DNA of 64,000 nt from an uncultured Clostridia bacterium (GTDB lineage Bacteria; Bacillota; Clostridia; Christensenellales; Borkfalkiaceae), in assembly GCA_947088135.1 (NCBI GenBank), contig CAMUFJ010000006.1, positions 10,875-74,874 of the forward strand, in the 5' to 3' direction. Made by a program: the position numbers and the translations under genes. Below are positions 29,622-37,907 of the stretch, in pieces. The notes beneath the pieces were generated by a model. That model was not told where the DNA came from, ran no database searches, and worked only from the letters and a program-made list of their open reading frames with translations. The stretch's first letter is position 1, and every line of letters begins with the position of its first letter.

Positions 29622-31053
29622 CTTTCATTCTCCTTTTGTTTTTGCTCTTCAACGTTTTGGGACGCGTTTTCAGCGAGCCCATATTGTACTTCACCAGCGA
29701 ATCGCGCATATCGTGCGGAATAACGGGCGAGAAGGGGGAGAGCAGGGGCGCGCCGAAGCTTTCCGCCGTCACGAGCTTGAAGAGCAAAAACGCAGTGAGC
29801 AGAAGTATCCCGTACGTCCCCACGCTCCCCGCCGCAAGAAGCATCGCAAGGCGCACCACGGAGGTTTGTTCGATGAGGTTGGGAACGGCGTACAGTCCGA
29901 TTCCGCTGAACGCGATGATGATAATGGCGGGCGTGGAAACGAAGCCCGCGCTCACCGCCGTTTCGCCGAGAACGAGCGCGCCCACGACGGAGAGCGCCAT
30001 GCCCACGTATTTGGGCATACGAATGCTCGCTTCGTTGAGCACCTCCAAAACGAGGAGCACGAGCAGCATTTCAAGCGAGGGCGAGAGGGGGATCTCGCGA
30101 ATGCTTCCCGAAATCGTCTGCAACAGCTTGATGGGAAAGAGCTGTAATTTAAAGAGCTGCGCCGCAATGTAAAAAGCGGGAAGATAAATGGCGACGAGCA
30201 GCGCGAAAATGCGGAGCAAACGGGTGAAGGTGGCGCGCGCCGCGGGCACGTAGTAGTCCTCGCAGGCTTGGAAATCCTCCACCAAAAGATAGGGCACGGT
30301 CAGTGCGATGGGTGAGCCGTCCACCAAAATACCCACCCGTCCTTCTGCGATCTTCGCGCAGAAGATGTCGGGCTTTTCCGTGCTCCCCACCTGCTTCATG
30401 AGCGAGTATTTTCTATCCTTTAAAAAGTGAACGAGATAGGAGGAGTCGGCAACGACGTCGATTTGAATCGCCTGTAATTTCTCCTTGACGGCGTCCACCG
30501 TTTCCTGCGGCGTGATGCCCTCCAAAAAGCAGACGGCGACGTAGGTTTCAGACTGTTTTCCCACCTGCATCATTTCAATCCTGAGGTTCGGGTTTTTAAG
30601 GCGTCTTCTCACGAGCGAGGAGTTAATTTTAATGTCCTCGATAAACCCCTCGCGCGGACCTTTGATGGTGACGTCGGTAGGGGGTTCTGCGATCGCGCGC
30701 ACGAACACCTTTTTGGTGCCGACAATCAATCCCTCGTCCGCGCCCTCCCATAAAAGAACGGGATTTCCCGCCAAGATTTCCGCAGAGAGCTTGTCGAAAG
30801 TCTTTTCGTTCCGCAGTTCGGGCGCGGTGATATGTTTTCCGACTTCTTTCGCCGACGGCTTTCCCGCGTAGTGCAAAAGAGGACGAATGACCTGTTCGCC
30901 CAAGAGCTCTTTATCGGTAACGGGGTCGGCGAAAATCACCGTAAAGGGGAGTTTTTCCCCGCTCACAAAGGAAAAGGTGAGAATATCCTCCGCGGGCAAC
31001 ATTTTTTTGAGCTCCGCAATATCCTGTTCCAGTTTTCCGCTGATCGTTTTCAT
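29614..31053 (-). CDS. gerA: GerAA-type spore germination protein
   Basis: The 479-residue product has the family's soluble N-terminal half and a C-terminal half with four to five membrane segments. Signatures include KVFVRAIAEPPTDVTIKGPREGFIEDIKIN near residue 115-144 (the P-R-E-G-F-x-E motif), NSSLVRRRLKNPNLR directly after, the GRVGILVDGSPIALTVPYLLVEDFQACEDYY block near 243, and the membrane motif VLEVLNEASIRMPKYVG near 333. GerAA is a channel-forming receptor subunit. The ATG at 31053 lies just 7 bases from a sigma-G-like -10 box with no Shine-Dalgarno. An alternative ATG at 31002, with GGAG upstream, would remove 17 residues. Confidence 0.9.
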   Translation of the reverse strand: MKTISGKLEQDIAELKKMLPAEDILTFSFVSGEKLPFTVIFADPVTDKELLGEQVIRPLLHYAGKPSAKEVGKHITAPELRNEKTFDKLSAEILAGNPVLLWEGADEGLIVGTKKVFVRAIAEPPTDVTIKGPREGFIEDIKINSSLVRRRLKNPNLRIEMMQVGKQSETYVAVCFLEGITPQETVDAVKEKLQAIQIDVVADSSYLVHFLKDRKYSLMKQVGSTEKPDIFCAKIAEGRVGILVDGSPIALTVPYLLVEDFQACEDYYVPAARATFTRLLRIFALLVAIYLPAFYIAAQLFKLQLFPIKLLQTISGSIREIPLSPSLEMLLVLLVLEVLNEASIRMPKYVGMALSVVGALVLGETAVSAGFVSTPAIIIIAFSGIGLYAVPNLIEQTSVVRLAMLLAAGSVGTYGILLLTAFLLFKLVTAESFGAPLLSPFSPVIPHDMRDSLVKYNMGSLKTRPKTLKSKNKRRMKDA

Positions 31054-31060
31054 ATAAAAA

Positions 31061-31089
31061 GAGTATGGGGGGAAGCGGAATTTTTATGC
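31061..31089 (-). promoter_or_regulatory. Sigma-G (forespore) type promoter of the gerA operon
   Basis: On the minus strand, GCATA (31089-31085), 17 bp and CATACTC (31067-31061). The forespore consensus is GMATA, 17-18 bp, CATnnTA. Germinant receptor operons of Bacillus are transcribed by sigma-G. No vegetative promoter is visible between the terminator at 31091 and the gene. Confidence 0.7.
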
Positions 31090-31090
31090 G

Positions 31091-31118
31091 AAACCCCCTC
31101 GGTTTTGTCCGAGGGGGA
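31091..31118 (-). terminator. Terminator of the 179-aa membrane protein gene
   Basis: On the minus strand, CCCCCTCGG pairs with CCGAGGGGG around a short loop and is followed by TTT. It separates the upstream gene from gerA, forcing gerA to use its own promoter. Confidence 0.75.
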
Positions 31119-31127
31119 GAAGACGGT

Positions 31128-31667
31128 TTATGCTTTTTGGCTGAAAAATTTGGTGATGAGGTCGGCGCGGAGCATAATTTCCGCGTCGGAGCAGTCCGCG
31201 CCCGCATAGCGGCGAAGCACTTCCGTCACGTACGGAAAGAGTTCTTCGGCGGATTTTTCCCCGCAATGCGCGGTGAGCTCCTCGGCGGCACGCTTTAATT
31301 TTTCATCGGGAACGAGCTCCTTTAAAAACTCGCCGACGGGGGGCATGTCCGCGACTGTCTGCCCGCCGCGCACGAATTGCTCGTATACCACGTAGTAAAG
31401 GGTTGCCGCGCATCCGCAAGCGAATCCGCCCTCCAAGGTCGAGGCGAACTCGTCGGTAAAGGGCGTCGCGCTCATCGTGAGCAGGGCGCGGTAAGCGGCG
31501 TAAACAATCACGCCTACCGCGAAAGGGAGAAATACGTAAGCCTTGTTCGGAAGGCTCTTAAAAACCGTCTTTTTGAGTAAGGAGGTGATCGCGCTCACAC
31601 CCAAAGAAAGCAACAGCACGTCCGCGCCGAACACACGGAATGCGTTAAGGTATTGTATCATCGTCAT
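31128..31667 (-). CDS. Hypothetical membrane protein (179 aa)
   Basis: The N-terminal 90 residues hold two to three transmembrane segments (ADVLLLSLGVSAITSLL, AYVFLPFAVGVIVYAAYRALL, a Gly/Ala/Cys-rich segment GGFACGCAATLYYVVY). The rest is soluble and helical, with charged repeats (DEKLKRAAEELTAHCGEKSAEELFPYVTEVL). Nothing matches a family I recognise. The ATG has a modest GAGGC upstream, and an extended -10 (TGTTATAAT on the minus strand, 31705-31697) lies 30 bases before it. Monocistronic. The position next to the gerA operon could be coincidental. Confidence 0.65.
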   Translation of the reverse strand: MTMIQYLNAFRVFGADVLLLSLGVSAITSLLKKTVFKSLPNKAYVFLPFAVGVIVYAAYRALLTMSATPFTDEFASTLEGGFACGCAATLYYVVYEQFVRGGQTVADMPPVGEFLKELVPDEKLKRAAEELTAHCGEKSAEELFPYVTEVLRRYAGADCSDAEIMLRADLITKFFSQKA

Positions 31668-31696
31668 GGCTGCCTCGCAATACCCGTCGCACTTTT

Positions 31697-31705
31697 ATTA
31701 TAACA
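31697..31705 (-). promoter_or_regulatory. Extended -10 promoter of the 179-aa gene
   Basis: TGTTATAAT on the minus strand (31705-31697). The -35 region is poor (CTCGAA). Confidence 0.5.
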
Positions 31706-31799
31706 CGGGGGGCGTCTGTTTCGAGGGGGTTGTGACAAACTTTTTTTCTCCGTTTTCTATCAACCTCGCAATGCTTTGGGCTATTCGAACGGGAAAACA

Positions 31800-31828
31800 T
31801 TGACAATTTACGGGGAATCAAGTATAAT
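31800..31828 (+). promoter_or_regulatory. Vegetative promoter of the HIT gene
   Basis: TTGACA at 31800-31805, 17 bp, TATAAT at 31823-31828: a full consensus match. Confidence 0.92.
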
Positions 31829-31847
31829 AGCAAAAAAGGAGCATAGC

Positions 31848-32180
31848 ATGGAAAACTGTATTTTTTGTAAGATCGTCGCGGGGGAGATCCCTTCCAAGCG
31901 GATCTACGAAGACGATGAGATCATTGTCTTTCAGGACATCGAGCCCAAAGCGCCCGTACACCTTTTGTGCGTGCCGAGGGAGCACTTTGCGCATTTGAGC
32001 GATTTGGACGAAGCGCGCGCCGCGCTCGTGGGACGGACTCTGGGCAAGATCGGGCGGTTTTATAAGGAGTTCGGGCTCGAAGAGGGCTACCGCGTGATTA
32101 TCAATCAGGGCGAAAACGGCGGGCAGACCGTTCCGCATCTGCATATCCACTTGTTGGGCGGAGAACGGCTCGGGTGGTAA
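31848..32180 (+). CDS. HIT family nucleotide-binding protein (HinT-type)
   Basis: The 110-residue product has the HIT histidine triad HLHIHLL near residue 100 and the typical N-terminus CIFCKIVAGEIPSKRIYEDD. The two cysteines at 4 and 7, with a later histidine, can form the zinc site seen in Firmicute HIT proteins. Members hydrolyse adenosine phosphoramidates or dinucleoside polyphosphates. The start at 31848 is set by AAGGAG seven bases upstream and by family length. It is driven by a consensus promoter. Confidence 0.93.
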   Translation: MENCIFCKIVAGEIPSKRIYEDDEIIVFQDIEPKAPVHLLCVPREHFAHLSDLDEARAALVGRTLGKIGRFYKEFGLEEGYRVIINQGENGGQTVPHLHIHLLGGERLGW

Positions 32181-32193
32181 AAACGTTTACAAA

Positions 32194-32239
32194 GTTTTTT
32201 CAAGTTTTTCTTGCCCGTCATTCCGAGGACGTGAAAAAC
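32194..32239. repeat. Small palindromic element with a GTCATTC core (copy B)
   Basis: Arms GTTTTTTCA (32194-32202) and TGAAAAAC (32232-32239) enclose CCCGTCATTCCGAGG. The same core occurs near 52234, 56250, 58160 and 63948. Confidence 0.5.
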
Positions 32240-32298
32240 CGATGTATAAAATCCCCAAAGGGTGTCAACAATCCTTCCGTCAAACGGGAGGATTTTTT

Positions 32299-32724
32299 AT
32301 GCGGAAATTAAGGCGGATCATTTACGGCATCGTTCTCGTCGCGCTCGTCGGGGCGTGCGGATTCTTCGCGCTTCTCTTGCACCATTCCCCCGTTTTCGAA
32401 ATGGGAGAGCGGTACGAACTGTATTACGGAACGTCCTCCTCGCGCATAACGGTAAACGCAAGCCCCTTAAAGGACAAATTGCTTTCGGGCAAGGTGACGG
32501 GGGAAAGCGTGCGCCTTTCGGGCGATCGGCGGGAGGAGCTGCAAGCCCGCTATTCGGCTGAGGTGCTCTTTACGGAAGAGGCGTGCGGGGTCGTCAACTA
32601 CTACTGTTATTCGCCCGTGCTCGGCGGGGGCGTAAAGCTCGGGGAGTACTGCGTGAACCTGCACATCGCGGTGAGCGAGGAACAGACGGCGGCGGGCACG
32701 CCGCTCATCTTCGGCGGATTTTAA
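32299..32724 (+). CDS. Membrane-anchored hypothetical protein upstream of the SpoIIQ-like gene
   Basis: The 141-residue product has one N-terminal transmembrane helix (about residues 6-28) and an outer domain with two cysteines (EEACGVVNYYCYSP) and a regular ending (GEYCVNLHIAVSEEQTAAGTPLIFGGF). The start at 32299 is taken because GGGAGGA lies at 32287-32293; an upstream frame from 32242 has no such site. It precedes the M23 gene in the same direction with a gap of 117 bases. The ending is a beta-strand pattern I associate with conserved clostridial proteins, but I cannot name the family. Function unknown. Confidence 0.7.
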   Translation: MRKLRRIIYGIVLVALVGACGFFALLLHHSPVFEMGERYELYYGTSSSRITVNASPLKDKLLSGKVTGESVRLSGDRREELQARYSAEVLFTEEACGVVNYYCYSPVLGGGVKLGEYCVNLHIAVSEEQTAAGTPLIFGGF

Positions 32725-32744
32725 AAAATTTTTACGGTTAGCGT

Positions 32745-32774
32745 GTATAAAACCCGAAAAAGCTGTTCATAACC
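32745..32774 (+). promoter_or_regulatory. Possible forespore (sigma-F/sigma-G type) promoter of the M23 gene
   Basis: GTATA at 32745-32749, 18 bp, CATAACC at 32768-32774. The -35 fits the forespore consensus (G-Y/M-A-T-A); the -10 is only partial. spoIIQ of B. subtilis is a sigma-F gene, which makes the placement meaningful. Confidence 0.45.
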
Positions 32775-32841
32775 AATACGCTCGGCGGCAATACGCGTTT
32801 CCCGCTTCGCTACATAGAAATTTATCGGAGGATTTTTATTT

Positions 32842-33495
32842 ATGAAAGAGGAAAAAGCAAAGAGTAAAAAGAAACTGCTCTACTATGTGATTCTCGGGAT
32901 CAGCGTGCTTCTCATCGCCGCGGCTACCGTGCTCACGGTGTATTTTGTGTCCGGTCGTACCGACGACGTGCTCGACAACCCGTCGATCGAAAACCCCGAC
33001 GACAAACAGCCCGGTGATGAAACGCCCGACGACAACAAACCCGACGACAAGCCTACGGGCGGCGATGCGGAAGAGCCTAAGTACGTTGCGCCCCTTGCGT
33101 CCGTGAAATACACGCTCGCATACGGCGAGATCTACACCAACGAAACGGTGGGCTGGATCTACCGCCACAATGCGCTCGATTTCAGCGCGGAAGTGGGCGC
33201 CGAAGTGTACGCGATGGCGGACGGCGAGGTGACGGAAGTCAGCTATAACGACAAGACGGGCAACTATATCGTCGTGGACCACGGCAACGGGTTAAAGTCG
33301 CTGTATCGTTTCGTCGAACCCACCAAGGGGCTCGGCAAGGGTGCGACCGTCAAGAAGGGTCAGGTGATCGCAAGCGTTGCGGAGGCGTACGGCTCGGAAT
33401 TCAAAGACGGACCTCACCTTCACTTCGAATTGAGCCTGAACGGAAAAGCGGTAAACCCCGTCGATTATTTCGAAGCGGTTTTGGAAGAGAAATAA
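32842..33495 (+). CDS. M23/LytM family membrane protein, SpoIIQ-like
   Basis: The 217-residue product has one N-terminal transmembrane helix (about residues 12-34), a Pro/Asp-rich linker (about 45-75) and a C-terminal LytM domain. The domain keeps the zinc ligands: H and D in YRHNALDFSAEVGAEVYAM (about residues 111-129) and H-L-H in GPHLHFELSLNGKAVNPVDY. Single-pass M23 proteins of this length include SpoIIQ, which joins SpoIIIAH to bridge the forespore and mother-cell membranes; clostridial SpoIIQ retains the ligands while Bacillus SpoIIQ does not. No spoIIIA genes are in view, so a vegetative M23 hydrolase remains possible. GGAGG precedes the ATG. Confidence 0.75.
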   Translation: MKEEKAKSKKKLLYYVILGISVLLIAAATVLTVYFVSGRTDDVLDNPSIENPDDKQPGDETPDDNKPDDKPTGGDAEEPKYVAPLASVKYTLAYGEIYTNETVGWIYRHNALDFSAEVGAEVYAMADGEVTEVSYNDKTGNYIVVDHGNGLKSLYRFVEPTKGLGKGATVKKGQVIASVAEAYGSEFKDGPHLHFELSLNGKAVNPVDYFEAVLEEK

Positions 33496-33502
33496 TTTTA
33501 TC

Positions 33503-33530
33503 AAAAAACGCTCCTTCGGGAGCGTTTTTT
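33503..33530 (+). terminator. Terminator of the M23 gene
   Basis: AAAAAACGCTCC, a TTCG loop and GGAGCGTTTTTT: a near-perfect intrinsic terminator. Confidence 0.93.
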
Positions 33531-33656
33531 ATGATATATGCGCCGCTCGGTCACAGCGAAAAACTTTTCGTTAATGCTTTTCGATATGTTTACGATTATA
33601 CGGTAACTTGTACGGACGGCAAGCTGGATAAAGACGGCAATTTGATCGTCGAATAA
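33531..33656 (+). pseudogene. Possible gene remnant or 41-codon orphan frame
   Basis: A frame from ATG 33531 to TAA 33654-33656 encodes 41 residues ending TCTDGKLDKDGNLIVE. It starts directly on the terminator of the M23 gene, with no ribosome binding site or promoter. The ending looks like the tail of a larger secreted protein (D-G-K ... D-K-D-G-N), so it may be the leftover 3' end of a deleted gene. Two terminators flank it (33503-33530 and 33672-33705). Confidence 0.3.
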
Positions 33657-33671
33657 AACGACGAAAAAAAT

Positions 33672-33705
33672 AAAAACCGCGGGATTGCGTATCTCGCGGT
33701 TTTTG
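33672..33705. terminator. Bidirectional terminator before the 332-aa lipoprotein gene
   Basis: AAAAACCGCG pairs with CGCGGTTTTT around GGATTGCGTATCT; it can end the minus-strand lipoprotein transcript as well. Confidence 0.8.
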
Positions 33706-33723
33706 TTTTTGGATTATTTCGTT

Positions 33724-34722
33724 TCAGTCCGCGAAGGAGGCGGTCACGAGGGTGTAGTTGAGCGTTCCGAGGTTGGAGAGCACGGGCACGCTCATGCGCA
33801 GGAGCGCGTTCCGATAGGTGTTGCTGGCTTTATCCGTGACCTTGGCGTAGGTGAGCGTCTGTCCTTGTCCGGGGGTGGAGTTGCTGTACTGCAAGGTGAA
33901 TCGGTACGCGTCGATGGTATGCGTTTTTTCGGCGACGCCGTAGTCGAGCGCGAAGTCCGCTTCCTTTACGGCGGCGGGCGCTTCCAACAGCTTCACCGTT
34001 TCCACCTGATCGGAAAGGGGATTGATCGTCTTTAAGGAAAACGCCGCGTCCATGCTCATGCCGCGAAGCGCGAAAAGGAGCTGTTCGTTGTCGTAATAGT
34101 TGGTGGGGTCTTTGATCGAAACCTCTTTCGAGGCCGGAGCATAGGGTGCGCCCGCGCTGTCCGTGGGGGCGTTCTGGGTATAAGTGATATCCGCGTTTTT
34201 ACCGTCTTCGTCGTACTGAACGGCATAGACGTAATCGTAGAGCACGGAGTAGTTCTCTTTCCCCGTATAACCGCTGTTGGGGGCGTGGCAATGCACCGTC
34301 TTTACGCTTTTTACGGGGCGCAGACTGCTGGCGATGCCCTTAAAATAAACGATCGATTTCACGCTGTCGGCAAATTCGTCCCCTTGCACGCCGTCCGCGC
34401 TGTAAGCCCCGCGGATATTCAGCTCCGTTTCGTAGCGGTATACCGTTTCCTCGAACTGATTGCCGTCCTCGTCCCTCGTCGTTGCGGAGAGATAGGTGGT
34501 GTACGTGCCCGTCTGATAGGAGAGGGAGAGCCCCGTCGTTTCGGAGGCGGGTTCGAACGTCACCTTATATTCGAGCCGTTCCTCTTTGCCGAGCATATTG
34601 TTGCCCGTGGAAGAATCCTTATACCAATAAGCGGTTACGGGTACGGATATCGTTCCCCCGCACGCGCACAGCAGGCAAACGGGCAGGATCAAGCACGCCG
34701 CCGCGCATAATTTACGTTTCAT
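33724..34722 (-). CDS. Hypothetical lipoprotein (332 aa)
   Basis: The product has a short signal peptide with lipobox LLCAC (cysteine near residue 21). The mature domain is beta-rich and Tyr/Thr-rich with no enzyme motif; a fragment THTIDAYRFTLQYSNSTPGQGQTLTYA and the ending NALLRMSVPVLSNLGTLNYTLVTA suggest a strand-rich fold. GAGGAG precedes the ATG, and the promoter at 34741-34769 is close to consensus. It is divergent from addB. Function unknown. Confidence 0.75.
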   Translation of the reverse strand: MKRKLCAAACLILPVCLLCACGGTISVPVTAYWYKDSSTGNNMLGKEERLEYKVTFEPASETTGLSLSYQTGTYTTYLSATTRDEDGNQFEETVYRYETELNIRGAYSADGVQGDEFADSVKSIVYFKGIASSLRPVKSVKTVHCHAPNSGYTGKENYSVLYDYVYAVQYDEDGKNADITYTQNAPTDSAGAPYAPASKEVSIKDPTNYYDNEQLLFALRGMSMDAAFSLKTINPLSDQVETVKLLEAPAAVKEADFALDYGVAEKTHTIDAYRFTLQYSNSTPGQGQTLTYAKVTDKASNTYRNALLRMSVPVLSNLGTLNYTLVTASFAD

Positions 34723-34740
34723 AAATCACTCCTCGGGAAC

Positions 34741-34769
34741 AGTATAACATATTTTTTCCGATTTGTAAA
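34741..34769 (-). promoter_or_regulatory. Vegetative promoter of the 332-aa lipoprotein gene
   Basis: On the minus strand, TTTACA (34769-34764), 17 bp, TATACT (34746-34741). Confidence 0.8.
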
Positions 34770-34807
34770 AATAAATCATGGAAATTAGAGGAAATTTTTG
34801 TGAAATA

Positions 34808-34816
34808 TGCTATAAT
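34808..34816 (+). promoter_or_regulatory. Extended -10 promoter of addB-addA
   Basis: TGCTATAAT at 34808-34816, with no good -35. The predicted leader before addB is only about 10 bases and lacks a Shine-Dalgarno sequence. Confidence 0.6.
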
Positions 34817-34832
34817 CTAAACAGATAACATT

Positions 34833-37800
34833 ATGGCCCACTTTTTTTACGAAGCGGCTACTTTGGACGACGCCCTCGGCGCGCTCGGCGCGCTCACGGC
34901 GAAAAACGAAGAACGCGGGGAACAAAACTTCATTTTCTGCGAGGACAGGCTGACCCTTCTCGCGGAGCGCGCCGTGCTCGGCGCAAAGGGCGGGAGCTTC
35001 CTTACCGAGGTTTCCACTTTCGCGCGCTTTCTTTCGGGCGAGGGGGGCAAGGTGCTCTCCAAACAGGGCTCGGTCATGGCAGTTTCGGCAATCATAAAAG
35101 CGTTGGGCGACGAGGGCGAAGGGGTCTTGCGTTGCTTCCGCAGAGGGGGCGCCGAGGCGGTGTACGAAACGATCGCCCAGCTTTCCGCCTCTCGGGTAGA
35201 CGCGGAAATGCTCGCGCAAAGCGCGGCGGAAGCGGACGGCGCGCTCGCGGACAAGCTTTCTGACCTTGCGCTCATCTTCCGCAAATATGCGGAATTTTTA
35301 CGGGAGAAAGAGGTTCTCGACGAGAACGGTTATCTCGCGCTTCTGCCTGAAAAGATCGCGGGCGGAGCGCTTCGCGGGGTCAATTTGTTTTTCTTCGCCT
35401 TTCCCTCTTTCACGGCGCAGGCGCGGGAGGGCTTGCGCGCGGCGTTCGAAAGCGCGGGGAGCGTTACGGGAATTTTCTTGGGCGGAAGCGCGGAGATCTA
35501 CACCAACGAGGGCGCGCGGATGTTTTGCAAAGTCGCCGAGGAATTCGGCGGGGTTAAAACGGGCAAAACGCCCTGCACGCTCGGCGCGGACGCGCTTCAT
35601 TTGCGCGACGGTATTTTCACGCCCGAAAGTTTTTATAAAAAGGGGCGGGAAACGGACGCCGTCCGCGTCTTTCGCGCGGGCGACGACGGCGAGGAATTCG
35701 ATACCGTGTGCGCCCTCATTAAAAAACATATCATGCGGGACAAACTGCGGTATCGGGAGATCGCCGTGCTCACGAACGGGGGGATCGCAAGCGCGGAGAA
35801 AGCGCTCCGCGCCCACGGCATTCCCTATTATGCCGACAAAAAGCGCAAGCTCTCCTCGCACCCGTTTTGCAGGTTTGTTTTGAGCCTGCTTTCCGCGCGG
35901 GCGGACGGCGGACTGCCCGCCTCGCTCGACGCGGTCGCCACCAATCCCTATTTCGGGAACGGCAGCGCGTACCGCAACTATTTGTTAAAATACGGCGGAT
36001 ACCGCGGGGCGGCAAGCCGACCCATTCGGGAAACGGACGAAGTCGTCGTCAAGCAATACGACGTGCGGGAGCTCCTCTCCTGCCGTGAAAAAATGTTGAA
36101 CCTTTTGTCGCTGTTCCCCGCGAGCGGGAAGGGCGAAAAGTTCGTTGCGTCCATTGAAAAACTGTACATGGAGGCAGATGCTTCGGGCGGTTCGGAACGC
36201 CTTGCAAAGGAGCTCGAAGAACAGGAGATGCGCGCCGAGAGCGAGTTTATCCGTTTTCCCGCCGATCTCTACGAGTCCCGTTTGGGGAGCGTGCTTAAAG
36301 ACGTGAAGCAAGTCGCGGGCGGGCAGAAATTCACCGCGCGGGAGTTTGCCGCGCTTCTCAAAAGCGGGCTGGATTCCCTCGAAATCGCCGTGCTTCCGCA
36401 GTACACGGACGCCGTGTTCGTAGGCGATCTAACCGACGGGAAATTCGAGCGTGCCGAGATCCTGTTCTGCACGGGACTGAGCGACGATCTGCCCCGCGTG
36501 TCGCAGGATACCGCCGTTATTACGGACGGGGAGATCGAACGGCTCGGAGAGCTGAGCGTGATGATCGAGCCCGCGATCGCCGTCGTTAATGCCCGCGCAA
36601 GGGAGAGCTTGGCGCTAAACCTGTGCGCCTTTCGCCGCCTGCTGTATTTGAGCCGGCCGCTTCGGCGCGGAGATGCGGAAACGGCGGAGAGCGAGGCGCT
36701 TACCTATGCGGAAAAGTTGTTCTGCGCCAAGGGGATCGGCGAGGTGTTCCCCTACAATGCGACGGAGCGCGACCCCGCGCGCTTACAGCTCATCGCGCTC
36801 AAACAGCGCGCGGACGGGGGCGACGAAGAAAGCGGGATGTGCTTTCGTGCGCTTTGCAACGCCTTTCCGCGGACATGGTGCGGGGATTTCACCCCCGAAG
36901 AGCTCGCGTGCGACAAACGGCGGGAGCTCGTGCCTTCGGCGGGAGAGCTGTATTTTTCCTCCGCGGTGTCGCCGACGCTTCTCGAAGGATATTTCGATTG
37001 CCCCTACAAGGGCTTTCTGATGCGTGGCCTACGGCTCAAAGAACGGGAAGAAAGAAGCGTGCAGAGCGCGGACGCGGGCACGTTCGTACACGGCGTTTTG
37101 GAAGAAACGGCGAAGAAATTCAACGCGTTCAAAGACGAAGAGGAATGCCGCGTTTACGCGCGGAGGGCGGGCGAGAGTCTGCTCGCAAGTCCCCGCTTTT
37201 CCTCGCTTACCGATACGCAATCGGGAAAATACGCGGGGGATCGGCTCATCGGCGAGGGCGTTGCCGCGGCGACGGCGGCGTACCGCCAGCTTGCGGGTTC
37301 CGCCTTCCGCGTGCGGGAAACGGAGGGGCGCATCTCTCTGCCCGCGCTCGGCATTCGGGGCAGGGCGGACAGGGTAGACGAGGCGGACGGATACGTCCGC
37401 GTTATCGATTACAAGACGGGCAGTATCGACGATTCTCCGCTTTCTTACTACACGGGGCGAAAGCTTCAATTACAGCTGTACCTGCTCGCCGCGTCCCAAA
37501 ACGGCAAGGCGGCGGGAGCGTTCTATTTTCCCGCGGCGGACGATTTTACAAAGCCCGGCGAGAGCAAGTTCCGCATGAGCGGATTTTTCTCGGGCGAGGA
37601 GCAGGTCTTATCCCTCATGGATAAAACGCGCGCCGAGGGAGAAAAGAGCGAATTTTTCGGCGGCGGGGGCAGGACGGAAAAGGGCATGGCGCAGGAGGAT
37701 TTCAACGACTTTCTGCGCTACGCCGTGCTCGTTTCCGCCCGTGCGGAGGAAGAAATGCGGGCGGGCAACATCGCGCCCTCGCCCTACCGCGGAGCTTGCG

Positions 37801-37907
37801 ACTATTGCAAGTGCAGAGGAGCGTGCGGGTTCGTCGGCGCGCCCCGCAAGGAGAACGGAGTGAAATGTAAAGAAATCGCTTGCATCGCGAAGGAGGTCAA
37901 ACCGTGA
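34833..37907 (+). CDS. addB: AddB subunit of the AddAB (RexAB) double-strand-break repair helicase-nuclease
   Basis: The 1024-residue product has the AddB nuclease site near the C-terminus (GRADRVDEADGYVRVIDYKTG, about residues 845-866) and an iron-sulphur cluster pattern: one cysteine in YFDCPYKGFLMRGL (about 715) and a terminal set in GACDYCKCRGACGF (about 988-1001). VHGVLEE near 750 is the usual nuclease-domain start. AddAB resects double-strand breaks and loads RecA. Unlike Bacillus AddB, no GxxGxGKT Walker A motif is visible at the N-terminus, so this copy probably does not bind ATP. It overlaps addA by 4 bases (GTGA). Confidence 0.93.
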   Translation: MAHFFYEAATLDDALGALGALTAKNEERGEQNFIFCEDRLTLLAERAVLGAKGGSFLTEVSTFARFLSGEGGKVLSKQGSVMAVSAIIKALGDEGEGVLRCFRRGGAEAVYETIAQLSASRVDAEMLAQSAAEADGALADKLSDLALIFRKYAEFLREKEVLDENGYLALLPEKIAGGALRGVNLFFFAFPSFTAQAREGLRAAFESAGSVTGIFLGGSAEIYTNEGARMFCKVAEEFGGVKTGKTPCTLGADALHLRDGIFTPESFYKKGRETDAVRVFRAGDDGEEFDTVCALIKKHIMRDKLRYREIAVLTNGGIASAEKALRAHGIPYYADKKRKLSSHPFCRFVLSLLSARADGGLPASLDAVATNPYFGNGSAYRNYLLKYGGYRGAASRPIRETDEVVVKQYDVRELLSCREKMLNLLSLFPASGKGEKFVASIEKLYMEADASGGSERLAKELEEQEMRAESEFIRFPADLYESRLGSVLKDVKQVAGGQKFTAREFAALLKSGLDSLEIAVLPQYTDAVFVGDLTDGKFERAEILFCTGLSDDLPRVSQDTAVITDGEIERLGELSVMIEPAIAVVNARARESLALNLCAFRRLLYLSRPLRRGDAETAESEALTYAEKLFCAKGIGEVFPYNATERDPARLQLIALKQRADGGDEESGMCFRALCNAFPRTWCGDFTPEELACDKRRELVPSAGELYFSSAVSPTLLEGYFDCPYKGFLMRGLRLKEREERSVQSADAGTFVHGVLEETAKKFNAFKDEEECRVYARRAGESLLASPRFSSLTDTQSGKYAGDRLIGEGVAAATAAYRQLAGSAFRVRETEGRISLPALGIRGRADRVDEADGYVRVIDYKTGSIDDSPLSYYTGRKLQLQLYLLAASQNGKAAGAFYFPAADDFTKPGESKFRMSGFFSGEEQVLSLMDKTRAEGEKSEFFGGGGRTEKGMAQEDFNDFLRYAVLVSARAEEEMRAGNIAPSPYRGACDYCKCRGACGFVGAPRKENGVKCKEIACIAKEVKP

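Noticed and set aside
31002..31053. Certainty about the gerA start codon
   Set aside because: Both 31053 (family N-terminus, leaderless) and 31002 (GGAG upstream) remain possible; I listed the longer form and did not claim proof.
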